A program made the position numbers and the translations under genes. Under the pieces are notes generated by a model. That model saw only the letters and a list, made by a program, of their open reading frames with translations. It did not search any database and was not told the origin of the DNA. 43,203 nucleotides of DNA from Singulisphaera sp. GP187 (GTDB lineage: Bacteria > Planctomycetota > Planctomycetia > Gemmatales > Gemmataceae). The stretch's first letter is position 1. Each line of letters begins with the position of its first letter. The stretch lies in the NCBI GenBank assembly GCA_945905925.1, contig CAMDQN010000053.1:1-43203 (forward strand), written 5' to 3'. Of the stretch, positions 24,525 to 34,669 are shown in pieces.

Positions 24525-24749
24525 GGCAGTGCCCCCGACTGTTGCAAATTCGGTTGCGTGTGCGAACGGGCAGCGCTCTGAACAGTTTGTAGATATGTAC
24601 CGCGCGAACCTGCGTCAAGCACCCGGCACAGATCGCTGCGATTCTCTGTCTCACGCAACCGGCATTCTCGCTAGATCCAGCGCACCAAGACACACCGGAC
24701 GCGTAGGATTCCTGTCCCGGTCGAATAACGGCACTCACGAGGCGGCCCG

Positions 24750-25520
24750 ATGCGGATTCTCCTGACCAACGATGACGGCATCTACGCGCCTGGCTTGCGC
24801 GCGTTGCGCGCCGAGTTGCTCAAGTTGGGGAAAGTCACGGTGGTCGCGCCCGCGACCGAGCAGAGCGCCGCGGGCCACTCGGTGACGCTACTCACGCCGC
24901 TTCTGGTCAACGAGGTGTTCGAGGACGATGCGACCACGTTTATCGGCTGGGCGGTCGAGGGGCGCCCGGCCGACTGCGTGAAACTCGCGCTGCTGGAACT
25001 GTTGCCGGAACCGCCGGACGTGATCATCAGCGGGATGAACGCGGGGAGCAACGCGGGCATCAACGTGCTGTATTCGGGCACGGTCGCGGCTGCGATCGAG
25101 GGCGCGTTCTACCGTCACACCGCGATCGCGGTCTCGCTCGAATACGACAAGCAAATTTACGACTTCCACACGGGCGCGAAGTACGCGCGGCAGGTCATCG
25201 AACAGATTCTCGCGCACAACCCGGCACCGGGTAGCCTGTTCAACGTGAACATCCCGGTGCTGGAGTTGGCGCCGATTCGCGGGGTAAAAGTACTACCACA
25301 GAACGTGTCGCCGTACACGGAGGAGTTCGACCGGCGTGTAAATCCGCGGGGCCGCACGTACTTCTGGACCGGCCCGAGCTTCAGTTGCCCGGACCCGCAC
25401 CCGGACACGGACGTGACCGCACTCGCCGAGAGCTACATCACCGTCACGCCGCTACACTTCGACCTGACGAACCACGCGCGAATGGACGCGCTCAAGAAGT
25501 GGGAGTGGAAGGTGGAGTGA
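24750..25520 (+). CDS. surE: 5'/3'-nucleotidase SurE
   Basis: A 256-aa metal-dependent nucleoside monophosphatase involved in survival under stress. The N-terminal signature is intact: ILLTNDDGIYAPG with the metal-binding Asp8 and Asp9. The second conserved block SGMNAGSNAG and the YSGTVAAAIEG helix are also present. Length is normal for the family. Start ATG 24750. The stop TGA overlaps a possible GTG start of the following cupin gene (GTGA), suggesting translational coupling. Confidence 0.96.
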   Translation: MRILLTNDDGIYAPGLRALRAELLKLGKVTVVAPATEQSAAGHSVTLLTPLLVNEVFEDDATTFIGWAVEGRPADCVKLALLELLPEPPDVIISGMNAGSNAGINVLYSGTVAAAIEGAFYRHTAIAVSLEYDKQIYDFHTGAKYARQVIEQILAHNPAPGSLFNVNIPVLELAPIRGVKVLPQNVSPYTEEFDRRVNPRGRTYFWTGPSFSCPDPHPDTDVTALAESYITVTPLHFDLTNHARMDALKKWEWKVE

Positions 25521-25543
25521 ACGGAGCAAACTGTGGCATCGCG

Positions 25544-25990
25544 ATGCGTCAACTTCGTGTTCGCGTGAACCACCGCGGCGCCAGAACCAGCACGCCGACC
25601 AGAAGCCCAACCAAACTTCCGCTCGTGGCAGCCCGCCAAGGGGACACTGCTTCAAACGAATCGCTTTGCTCCGCGTGGCCGGGCGCGTTCACCGTGCTGG
25701 AAGGTTCGTACCGAATGTGGATCGGGTCCACGCCCGATCTGGAGTCGCGCGAGCCGATCACCGTGACCGAAACAGTCCTCACGGCGGGCAGCCGCTACGA
25801 GATCATCGAACCGCGAACGTGGCACTCCGTCACGCCGCTCGAAGAGTGCTGGACGGTGATGGTGAACGGGTTGCCGTGGAAGGAACAGGCGCACGTCCGC
25901 GCCCCGACCACGACCGGGAAAGATTTGGACAAGATGCCGCCGGACGAACTCGCAGCGCACCTCGCGAAGTTCAAGCGTTTGCTGTGCTAA
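25544..25990 (+). CDS. Small cupin-like protein
   Basis: A 148-aa protein. The C-terminal half has a beta-barrel pattern like single-domain cupins of the hypothetical HSV.P type: LEGSYRMWIG, VTETVLTAGSRYEI, then EPRTWHSVTPLEECWTVMVNG. The N-terminal 50 residues are Arg/Thr/Pro-rich and do not resemble a cupin, so the usual first metal motif is not seen; the real protein may start later or the region may be altered. An alternative GTG at 25517 overlaps the surE stop as GTGA and would add nine residues. The 3' end overlaps the convergent selD by 20 nt. Confidence 0.68.
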   Translation: MRQLRVRVNHRGARTSTPTRSPTKLPLVAARQGDTASNESLCSAWPGAFTVLEGSYRMWIGSTPDLESREPITVTETVLTAGSRYEIIEPRTWHSVTPLEECWTVMVNGLPWKEQAHVRAPTTTGKDLDKMPPDELAAHLAKFKRLLC

Positions 25991-27032
25991 CGACGCGAAT
26001 CCGACCCGCCCCTTCGCCACTGATTCGGCCCACGACTGCGCTCGCAAGCGTGCCGGCCACGGACAGCGCCCGCACCACTTCGGCCGCGACGGCTACCGGA
26101 ACGGCCGCGAGCAACCCGCCGCTCGTCTGCGCGTCACACAGGAGCAACTGCTCCTCCTGCGACACGTCCGAAGTGTACTCAACCCAGTCGGACAAGAACT
26201 TCCAGTTCGCGCGTGTGCCGCCGGGCGCGATACCGGTATTCACGTACTCGCGCGCCGCAGGCAACACCGGCACGCGAGCCGCCCACACTTCCGCAGTCAC
26301 GGCGCTCGCGGCAGTGATGTTGCGCAAGTGGCCGAGCAGCCCGAACCCGGTCACGTCCGTGAGCGCATGAACCGGAAAAGCCGTCAGCACTTCGGCCGCG
26401 GCGCGGTTGAGCGTCGTCATCACGCGAATCGCTTCGGTAATCGCACCCTTCGTGTCTTGATCGTTCTTCGCGGCGGTGGAGATGATGCCCAGGCCAAGTG
26501 GCTTCGTGAGGATCAGCACATCGCCCGGTTTTGCACCGGCATTGCTCAACACGCGATTCGGGTGAACCGTGCCCACGACCGCGAGGCCAAAGATCGGTTC
26601 TTCGCTCTTGATCGTGTGCCCACCGACGATGGCGATGCCTGCTTCGCTCGCGATCTCCGACGCACCCGCGAGGATTTCGCCAAGCACTGCGGACGGAAGC
26701 GTGTCGGGGAAACCGACGACGCTCAACGCCGCAGTCGGTTTGCCGCCCATTGCGTACACATCGGAGAGCGCGTTCGCGGCGGCCACGCGGCCGAAGTCGC
26801 GCGGGCTGTCCACGATCGGCGTGAAGAAATCGGTGGTGAGGACGAGAGCGAGGTCGTCCGACAGCTTGTAGATGGCTGCGTCGTCGGCAGTGGAGCTACC
26901 GACGAGTACGTTCGGGTCGGTGATCGGCGGTAGCATGCCGAGCAGCGGCAGGAGAAAGCCCGGTGGGTGTTTCGCGGCGCACCCGGCGCGCTTCGCGAGC
27001 TTCGTGAGGCGCAGTGGTTCGGCGGTGTTCAT
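25971..27032 (-). CDS. selD: Selenide, water dikinase
   Basis: A 353-aa ATP-dependent enzyme producing selenophosphate for selenocysteine or selenouridine. The active site reads LTKLAKRAGCAAK (Cys18, Lys21), the Cys form rather than the Sec form. The glycine-rich N-terminal loop, the DDAAIYKL metal region, TTDFFTPIVD and GGHTIKSEEPIFGLAVVG blocks are all typical. Start ATG 27032 fits the family; the frame runs on into the upstream repeat. It is last in the minus-strand run after RNase E/G, 92 nt away with palindromes in between. No selA, selB, selU or tRNA-Sec is present here. Confidence 0.95.
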   Translation of the reverse strand: MNTAEPLRLTKLAKRAGCAAKHPPGFLLPLLGMLPPITDPNVLVGSSTADDAAIYKLSDDLALVLTTDFFTPIVDSPRDFGRVAAANALSDVYAMGGKPTAALSVVGFPDTLPSAVLGEILAGASEIASEAGIAIVGGHTIKSEEPIFGLAVVGTVHPNRVLSNAGAKPGDVLILTKPLGLGIISTAAKNDQDTKGAITEAIRVMTTLNRAAAEVLTAFPVHALTDVTGFGLLGHLRNITAASAVTAEVWAARVPVLPAAREYVNTGIAPGGTRANWKFLSDWVEYTSDVSQEEQLLLCDAQTSGGLLAAVPVAVAAEVVRALSVAGTLASAVVGRISGEGAGRIRVVSTANA

Positions 27033-27049
27033 GGGAAGCTCGCCTTGGC

Positions 27050-27117
27050 GAACCCCGCCCTCAAGGGCGGGGGTGCTCTGCCCGGCTGAAACACCCCGCC
27101 CTTGTGGGCGGGGTGCG
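27050..27117. repeat. Paired GC-rich palindromes between rne and selD
   Basis: Two palindromes, GAACCCCGCCCTCAAGGGCGGGGGTG (27050-27075, read here in two parts) and one near 27091-27115 (CACCCCGCCC, TTGT, GGGCGGGGTG), are each self-complementary and also reverse-complementary to each other. Design is similar to the repeat at 2718-2796 with a different core. Confidence 0.8.
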
Positions 27118-27123
27118 CCCGCA

Positions 27124-30045
<2,922 letters not shown>

Positions 30046-30081
30046 GGCGCTCTTCGTGTTTCTTGTGGTGTGGGGTGTTCG

Positions 30082-30939
30082 TTATTCGACGACCGGGCCG
30101 TTGGGCGACGCGCCCCACCCGGCTTCGATGGGTTGTTGGTTCGATTCTTCGTTCAGCCGCGCGGAAAGCGCGGCCACTTCCGCACCGGACAGCGGGACGC
30201 TGTCGGCGGGGCCGTCCGGCGGAACGTCCGCCGGGTCAATGGTCGTGGTGATCTCGTCGCGAATTTCGACGACGGTGCGTGAGAGAACCGCGCCGGTATC
30301 AATCAAGTCTTCGATGCGCAGGAGGTGAAGCAGTTCGTCAACGCGTGCCGACCCGGTTTGCGTGACCCACAGGTCGAGGCGGAGTAAAGGCCAACCTACC
30401 CCCCCGGCCCCCCTCCCTGAAGGGAAGGGGGCCGGGGGGGTAGGTTGTCTTTCAACGCTCACGCCCCGGAAGTACGGTCGGATGTTCAGTCGCTTCGGAC
30501 TCGGCTTCAGGCGCTCAACCCACACCTTCGGCTCGGCCATCAGCGCGGTCGCGGCGGCTTCGATTTCGGGCACGCGCTCGGCCGGCAGCGACATCTCGTA
30601 CACGACGCGACGCGGCATCGCGGTCGCCTTCATCGGAACCGGCTTCACGCTGGTGAAGACCAAACCCGTGGGCGCCTGTGCATTAAGAGCCGCGAGCAGT
30701 TCGTCGGAGTCACGCTGTTCAGTGAGTTCGAGTTCGACGACCTCGTCGCACCCGACGACGCCGAGCGAAAGTGAGAGCGCGAACACGTAGCGTGGAGTGG
30801 GGTGGAAACCGGCGGTGGATTTAAACGGCACGGCGGCCCGACGGAGCATCCGCTCGGAACACCGCATCAGGTCGTGATGGCTCACCAGCCGGAGCGTGCC
30901 CGACTTGACGAACCGGAAACGGAACTTGTCACCGAGCAT
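30082..30939 (-). CDS. DUF2344/TIGR03936-type protein
   Basis: A 285-aa protein starting FRFRFVKSGTLRLVSHHDLM, the standard opening of the DUF2344 family, followed by the AGFHPTPRYVFALSLSLGV block. In many bacteria this protein is encoded with or fused to a radical SAM protein (TIGR03960) and located next to rng/rne, and here it is directly upstream of RNase E/G. The radical SAM partner is not in this window; the next gene upstream is ptsI. Residues about 165-183 are Pro/Gly-rich and come from an in-frame 27-bp hairpin. Biochemical role unknown; rRNA or tRNA-related work is inferred from its neighbours. Confidence 0.9.
   Translation of the reverse strand: MLGDKFRFRFVKSGTLRLVSHHDLMRCSERMLRRAAVPFKSTAGFHPTPRYVFALSLSLGVVGCDEVVELELTEQRDSDELLAALNAQAPTGLVFTSVKPVPMKATAMPRRVVYEMSLPAERVPEIEAAATALMAEPKVWVERLKPSPKRLNIRPYFRGVSVERQPTPPAPFPSGRGAGGVGWPLLRLDLWVTQTGSARVDELLHLLRIEDLIDTGAVLSRTVVEIRDEITTTIDPADVPPDGPADSVPLSGAEVAALSARLNEESNQQPIEAGWGASPNGPVVE
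30391..30447. repeat. Coding GC-rich hairpin in the DUF2344 gene
   Basis: CCAACCTACCCCCCCGGCCC and the following C-rich bases (30391-30418) pair with 30421-30447 across a 2-nt gap, giving about 27 near-perfect pairs. It is read in frame as a Pro/Gly-rich segment (QPTPPAPFPSGRGAGGVG). Its core differs from the elements at 1016 and 14023, but the position inside a gene is the same. Confidence 0.88.
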
Positions 30940-30960
30940 CGCGTCCGGGAAACCCGGCCG

Positions 30961-31060
30961 AAAGGTAGAACGTACAAGTAAAAAGTAAAACGGCCGTTTG
31001 GGAATGCGTGTGATTCCTCTGCTCCTTTTACCTTTTACGTTATACCTTTTACCTTTCTGA
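30961..31060. repeat. A/T-rich imperfect inverted repeat
   Basis: AAAGGTAGAACGTACAAGTA near 30960-30980, continuing as AAAAGTAAAAC, is repeated in reverse complement near 31022-31058 (CCTTTTACCTTTTACGTTAT, ACCTTTTACC). The stretch is strikingly A/T-rich in a GC-rich genome and lies between ptsI (stop 31162) and the DUF2344 gene. Confidence 0.65.
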
Positions 31061-31161
31061 CAGGTTTCCCCCTCCAGACCCCCCGGCGCATAAGCGGGGC
31101 CGATCAGCCGGGCCGGTCACGGCGGTTTGGATGCCCCGCAGTTCGACCGGTAACCCCGCCC

Positions 31162-32970
31162 TCAATCGACCGTCTCCGAGGGGAGAATTTTGCGTAAATG
31201 ATCGCGTAAGTAACTGCTCACCTGACTGGCGGTTTCCATGCCGAGAACGTGCCGGGCGACATCTTCCGCCTCGGCAACCCTCAGCTCGCGGACCACCCGT
31301 TTGATTTCGGGGATCTTGCGTGGGGTCGCGCTGAACTGGCGCAACCCCAACCCCACCAGCAGCGGGATGTAGAGCGGTTCCCCGCTCATCTCCCCACACA
31401 CGTTCACCTCGAACGGCCGGCGCCCGTGTTCCTGGCGCCGCGCGTTTTCCTTGTGGGCTGCTTGCACCACCATCCAGATGAGCCGCAGAACGGCAGGGTC
31501 TGTCGGGTTGTACAAGTTCGCTACGTGTTCGTTGTTCCGGTCTGCAGCAAGGGTGTACTGGATCAGGTCGTTCGTCCCGATGGAGAAGAAATCGACCTCG
31601 CGCGCCAGCACGTCAGCTATCAATGCGGCGGACGGCACTTCGATCATTGTACCGACCGGCACCTCGCGTTTGAAGAGGATTCCTGCGTACTCCAAATCCT
31701 CCTTCACCTCGTTCAGCAGAGTCTTGCACTGCCGCAGTTCGTCCACAGTGCTGATCATGGGGAACATCACGCGCAAATCGCCGTGTTGCGCGGCCCGCAG
31801 AATCGCCCGCAGTTGTGTCTTGAACAAATCGAGATTGTGCAGGCAGAGCCTGACGCTGCGGAGACCTAAGAACGGGTTCTTTTCGTTCGCGACAGCACCG
31901 GACACACTGGAGAACTTATCGGCGCCGAGGTCGAGCGTGCGGATCACGACAGGCCGGTTCGGGCCAAGTGTCGTGAGCACCGCGGAGTATGCGGCGTAGT
32001 GTTCCTCCTCGCTCGGGTGCGAGGACTTGTTGAGGTAGAGGAACTCGGTGCGATACAGCCCGACCCCGTCGGCTCCGCGGTCGAGGCAGTGGGCCGCTTC
32101 CTGCGCCAGTTCAATGTTGCCGAGCAGCCGGATCGAAACCGGGATGTCGTCGCGAGTAACCGACGGCTTGTCGCGGAGGTGTTCGTAGCGGTCCGGGCGA
32201 GCAAGCAGACGGGCGCGCTTCTCCTCGTAGCGCGCGAGGGTGGCCTCATCGGGATTAATGATGAGGACGCCTTCACCACCGTCCACGATGACGGTGTCGC
32301 CGCCCGACACATCGGTGAGAAAGCGCCCGATGCCGACAACGGCGGGAATTTCCAGCGCGCCGGCGAGGATCGCCGTGTGACTGGTCGGCCCGCCGCTCTC
32401 GGTCGCGAACGCACGGACGGTTCGCGGGCCGAAATCGGCCGTGTCCGACGGCATCAGATCGTTCGCGAGAACCACGACCGGTTCGGTCAGGTTGTTAAAC
32501 GGGTTGGTCGGGTTCCCGAGCAACGCGGCGAGAAGTTGCCGCTCCAGGTCGATGAACTCGGTGGCGCGGCGGCGGGCTTCCGCAGCCACGTGGTCGCCAA
32601 GACGCTGACCGGAGTCCTCCAACCGCTTCACGAAATCGCGGATGACGCGACTGACCGCGTACTCGGCGGAATAGTTCTCCGCGCGAATACGGGTTTCGAT
32701 CTGCATCCGAACGACGCGGTCCTCGAGCATCGATTGCTGTGCGGCGTAGATGTTGCCGAGCGCCGGGCCGAGGCGGACGGTCATCCGCTCACGATCGTCG
32801 CGCGCGGTCGCCGCGGTCTCAGCGAGGGCGAGACCCAACCGCACGATCTCGGCGTCCACCTGCTCGGGGGGCACGGTGCGGTGCGAAATGAGAACGCCCT
32901 CGGTATCCAGCACGAGGGCCGGACCGATGGCGATGCCCGGGGAGACTCCGATACCTTGCCTGTATTCCAT
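31162..32970 (-). CDS. ptsI: PTS enzyme I (phosphoenolpyruvate-protein phosphotransferase)
   Basis: A 602-aa enzyme that takes phosphate from PEP and passes it to HPr. The N-terminus GIGVSPGIAIG and the active-site block SGGPTSHTAIL (phosphorylated His198) are clear. The PEP-binding barrel has RTLDLGADKF, in place of the usual RTLDIGGDK, and the active-site Cys is in VCGEMSGEP. There is no N-terminal GAF domain, so it is not the PtsP form of EI-Ntr. Start ATG 32970. It is the last of four genes hpf-IIA-HPr-EI on this strand, 81 nt after HPr. Confidence 0.95.
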   Translation of the reverse strand: MEYRQGIGVSPGIAIGPALVLDTEGVLISHRTVPPEQVDAEIVRLGLALAETAATARDDRERMTVRLGPALGNIYAAQQSMLEDRVVRMQIETRIRAENYSAEYAVSRVIRDFVKRLEDSGQRLGDHVAAEARRRATEFIDLERQLLAALLGNPTNPFNNLTEPVVVLANDLMPSDTADFGPRTVRAFATESGGPTSHTAILAGALEIPAVVGIGRFLTDVSGGDTVIVDGGEGVLIINPDEATLARYEEKRARLLARPDRYEHLRDKPSVTRDDIPVSIRLLGNIELAQEAAHCLDRGADGVGLYRTEFLYLNKSSHPSEEEHYAAYSAVLTTLGPNRPVVIRTLDLGADKFSSVSGAVANEKNPFLGLRSVRLCLHNLDLFKTQLRAILRAAQHGDLRVMFPMISTVDELRQCKTLLNEVKEDLEYAGILFKREVPVGTMIEVPSAALIADVLAREVDFFSIGTNDLIQYTLAADRNNEHVANLYNPTDPAVLRLIWMVVQAAHKENARRQEHGRRPFEVNVCGEMSGEPLYIPLLVGLGLRQFSATPRKIPEIKRVVRELRVAEAEDVARHVLGMETASQVSSYLRDHLRKILPSETVD

Positions 32971-33051
32971 TCGCCAAAACGTCCGAATGCCCGTAGTTGA
33001 GAGGCAACGACCAGTTTGGGCGAACCGGTTGTCGGGATCAAACTGAACGCG

Positions 33052-33447
33052 TCAGATCGTGTAGTTCTCGCCACCAGGGGAACCGAGAACGCCCGCCAAA
33101 GGGTCGATGGCTTTGGACGCATCCGGCCCATCGACTTCGAGAATCACATCCGAGTCTGGCATCGCCATCAACCCGATCAGATCCCAAAGGCTGTTGCCAT
33201 CGGCCCGTGTCTCGCCGTTCCATACAACCACCGTACACACGTACTGGGCGCACGTCCGCTTGAACCAGTCAGCGAGCCGCGGGTGAAGGCCGTTCGGGTT
33301 CACGATGCGAACGACTCGGCGGAACGGACCTTCCCCAGACGCTGCGGTTCCCGTCAGCGGGTTGGTGTCGGGCAGCAACGGCAGACGGGTGCCTTGCGGG
33401 AGCACGTCCCGCGGCCCTGGCCCGTTTCCACTCAACTTGCCGGTCAT
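33052..33447 (-). CDS. HPr-like phosphocarrier with an N-terminal extension
   Basis: A 131-aa HPr-fold protein. The phosphate-accepting His is His55 in NPNGLHPRLA (canonical GLHARPA), and a Ser at position 86 (GNSLWDL) lies exactly 31 residues later, the same distance as His15 to Ser46 in Gram-positive HPr. The C-terminal DGPDASKAIDPLA block matches HPr. The first 42 residues are an extension rich in Gly, Pro and Leu, not found in ordinary 85-90 aa HPr. Start ATG 33447 has GAGGGG at good spacing; a GTG two codons earlier is the alternative. It lies between IIA and EI in the operon. Confidence 0.88.
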   Translation of the reverse strand: MTGKLSGNGPGPRDVLPQGTRLPLLPDTNPLTGTAASGEGPFRRVVRIVNPNGLHPRLADWFKRTCAQYVCTVVVWNGETRADGNSLWDLIGLMAMPDSDVILEVDGPDASKAIDPLAGVLGSPGGENYTI

Positions 33448-33555
33448 CGCCACCCCTCAGTTCGCCCACTGAACCGCAGACACCTCTTCCTTGTGGTGCA
33501 GGCGTCTCGCCCACGCTTCGCGATGCAGGGCGCAGGCCCGCACTCCACGAAAAAC

Positions 33556-34074
33556 TCACCACCCCGGCGCGGCGTTCTCCAGCAGCGCCCAAATTTCCTC
33601 ACGCGTTTGACACGCCCGCAACTGCCGCACGAAGTCGTCGTTCCGCATGGTGCGGACAACCGCTTCGAGCGCGCGAAGGTGATCGCCTGGCCGGTCCTGC
33701 GGCGACACGAGCAAGATGAACACGTACACCGGTTCGCCGTCGAGGCTGTCAAACGGCAATCCGTCGCGGGAGAGCGCGAGGGTGCCAATGAGCCGGTCCG
33801 CGGCCGGGTGCCGCGAGTGGGGAATCGCGATGTGCCGCCCGATCCCCGTGGTTCCGAGTTCCTCACGCCGGAGCACCGCCCGAACGATCTCGTCCACGTC
33901 GGACACGCGGAAGTGACCGGCCGCGTGCAGCGCCACGACCATCTCCCGCACGACCTGTTCTTTCACGGTCTTCACGGTCGCCGGGTCGCGAGGCGTGCTC
34001 GGCACACCCGGTGGCGCGCTCGCGGCCAGAGATGGGGTGATCGCGTCGCGGACGATGAAGTTACACAGGCGCAT
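33556..34074 (-). CDS. ptsN: PTS IIA component, fructose/nitrogen (PtsN) type
   Basis: A 172-aa EIIA of the fructose/Ntr family. The phosphorylation site is His86 in GIGRHIAIPHSRHP (canonical G-h-A-h-P-H), with the conserved block VYVFILLVSPQDRPGDHLRAL downstream. The first 30 residues form a Pro/Ala-rich segment before the domain. No EIIB or EIIC is near, so it probably serves regulation through its phosphorylation state. Start ATG 34074. Its gene lies 32 nt after hpf and 108 nt before HPr. The symbol ptsN is used by position and type; a fructose-type IIA cannot be excluded. Confidence 0.88.
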   Translation of the reverse strand: MRLCNFIVRDAITPSLAASAPPGVPSTPRDPATVKTVKEQVVREMVVALHAAGHFRVSDVDEIVRAVLRREELGTTGIGRHIAIPHSRHPAADRLIGTLALSRDGLPFDSLDGEPVYVFILLVSPQDRPGDHLRALEAVVRTMRNDDFVRQLRACQTREEIWALLENAAPGW

Positions 34075-34106
34075 TTCGACCTCTCCTCAGTGCCCGCTCG
34101 TAATCG

Positions 34107-34442
34107 TTACTTGGCGCTGTTCCCGCCGCAGTCCGCGTCGCGGCGGTGGTCCTGGATCTTCTCTTTGTGGTGCGTAATCTGGTGCTTCACATGGGCCGCG
34201 GCCTTGTTGAACGCGACCACCACGTCGTCGTCCTCGTCGGCCCCGACAAACTCGTGTTTGTGTTCGGCGGTCGCCAAAATCTCGACTTTCAACTTGCCGT
34301 TGGGGTCACGGTGCAGGTCCACGGTCACGGCGATCATCGTCAGACGGTTGAAGAAGTGGAGCAACTTCTCGCTTTTGTCCTTGAGTTGTTGCTGAACCTC
34401 GTCGCTCAAATGCCCGTGTCGGGCGGAAACTGTTACCTGCAC
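34107..34442 (-). CDS. hpf: Ribosome hibernation-promoting factor, short form
   Basis: A 111-aa HPF/RaiA-type protein (QVTVSARHGHLSDEVQ, then KLLHFFNRLTMIAVTVDL) that binds 30S subunits during slow growth. It lacks the C-terminal dimerisation domain of long HPF. The start is set at GTG 34442, because GAGG lies at suitable spacing and the protein then begins exactly as in the family; GTG codons at 34454 and 34478 are less likely. It heads the PTS run, a linkage known from the rpoN-hpf-ptsN operons of proteobacteria, but rpoN is absent here. Confidence 0.9.
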   Translation of the reverse strand: MQVTVSARHGHLSDEVQQQLKDKSEKLLHFFNRLTMIAVTVDLHRDPNGKLKVEILATAEHKHEFVGADEDDDVVVAFNKAAAHVKHQITHHKEKIQDHRRDADCGGNSAK

Positions 34443-34533
34443 GGATGACCTCACTCTTAGCTTGACTTTGCTCGACACCTCGGGTGGTGATTGTATCCCT
34501 CGAACGCGTGTGGTGCAACTTTGTGGCGTGTTA

Positions 34534-34660
34534 GGTGTTTGGTGTTTGGTGTTTCGTTAGCCGCAACCCCACAGGGGTGAGCGACGCACACGCAGACTGC
34601 GAAGCAAGTGACTCGCGGCGCGTGGGCCGAAGAGAACGTGCCTCCTGCGGGGTTGCGGCT
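34534..34660. repeat. Tandem GGTGTTT units and a 17-bp inverted repeat
   Basis: GGTGTTT occurs three times in a row near 34534-34556. Arms 34559-34575 and 34644-34660 are reverse complements with one mismatch. The second arm ends 9 nt before the stop of the efflux adaptor gene, so the element forms its 3' flank on the minus strand. Confidence 0.7.
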
Positions 34661-34669
34661 CACCGAACA

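Noticed and set aside
25971-27032. Selenocysteine form of SelD
   Set aside because: The active-site position is a Cys codon in GCAAK, not TGA.
34534-34556. GGTGTTT units as a possible CRISPR-like or iteron array
   Set aside because: Only three 7-nt units without spacers and no cas or rep genes in the window.
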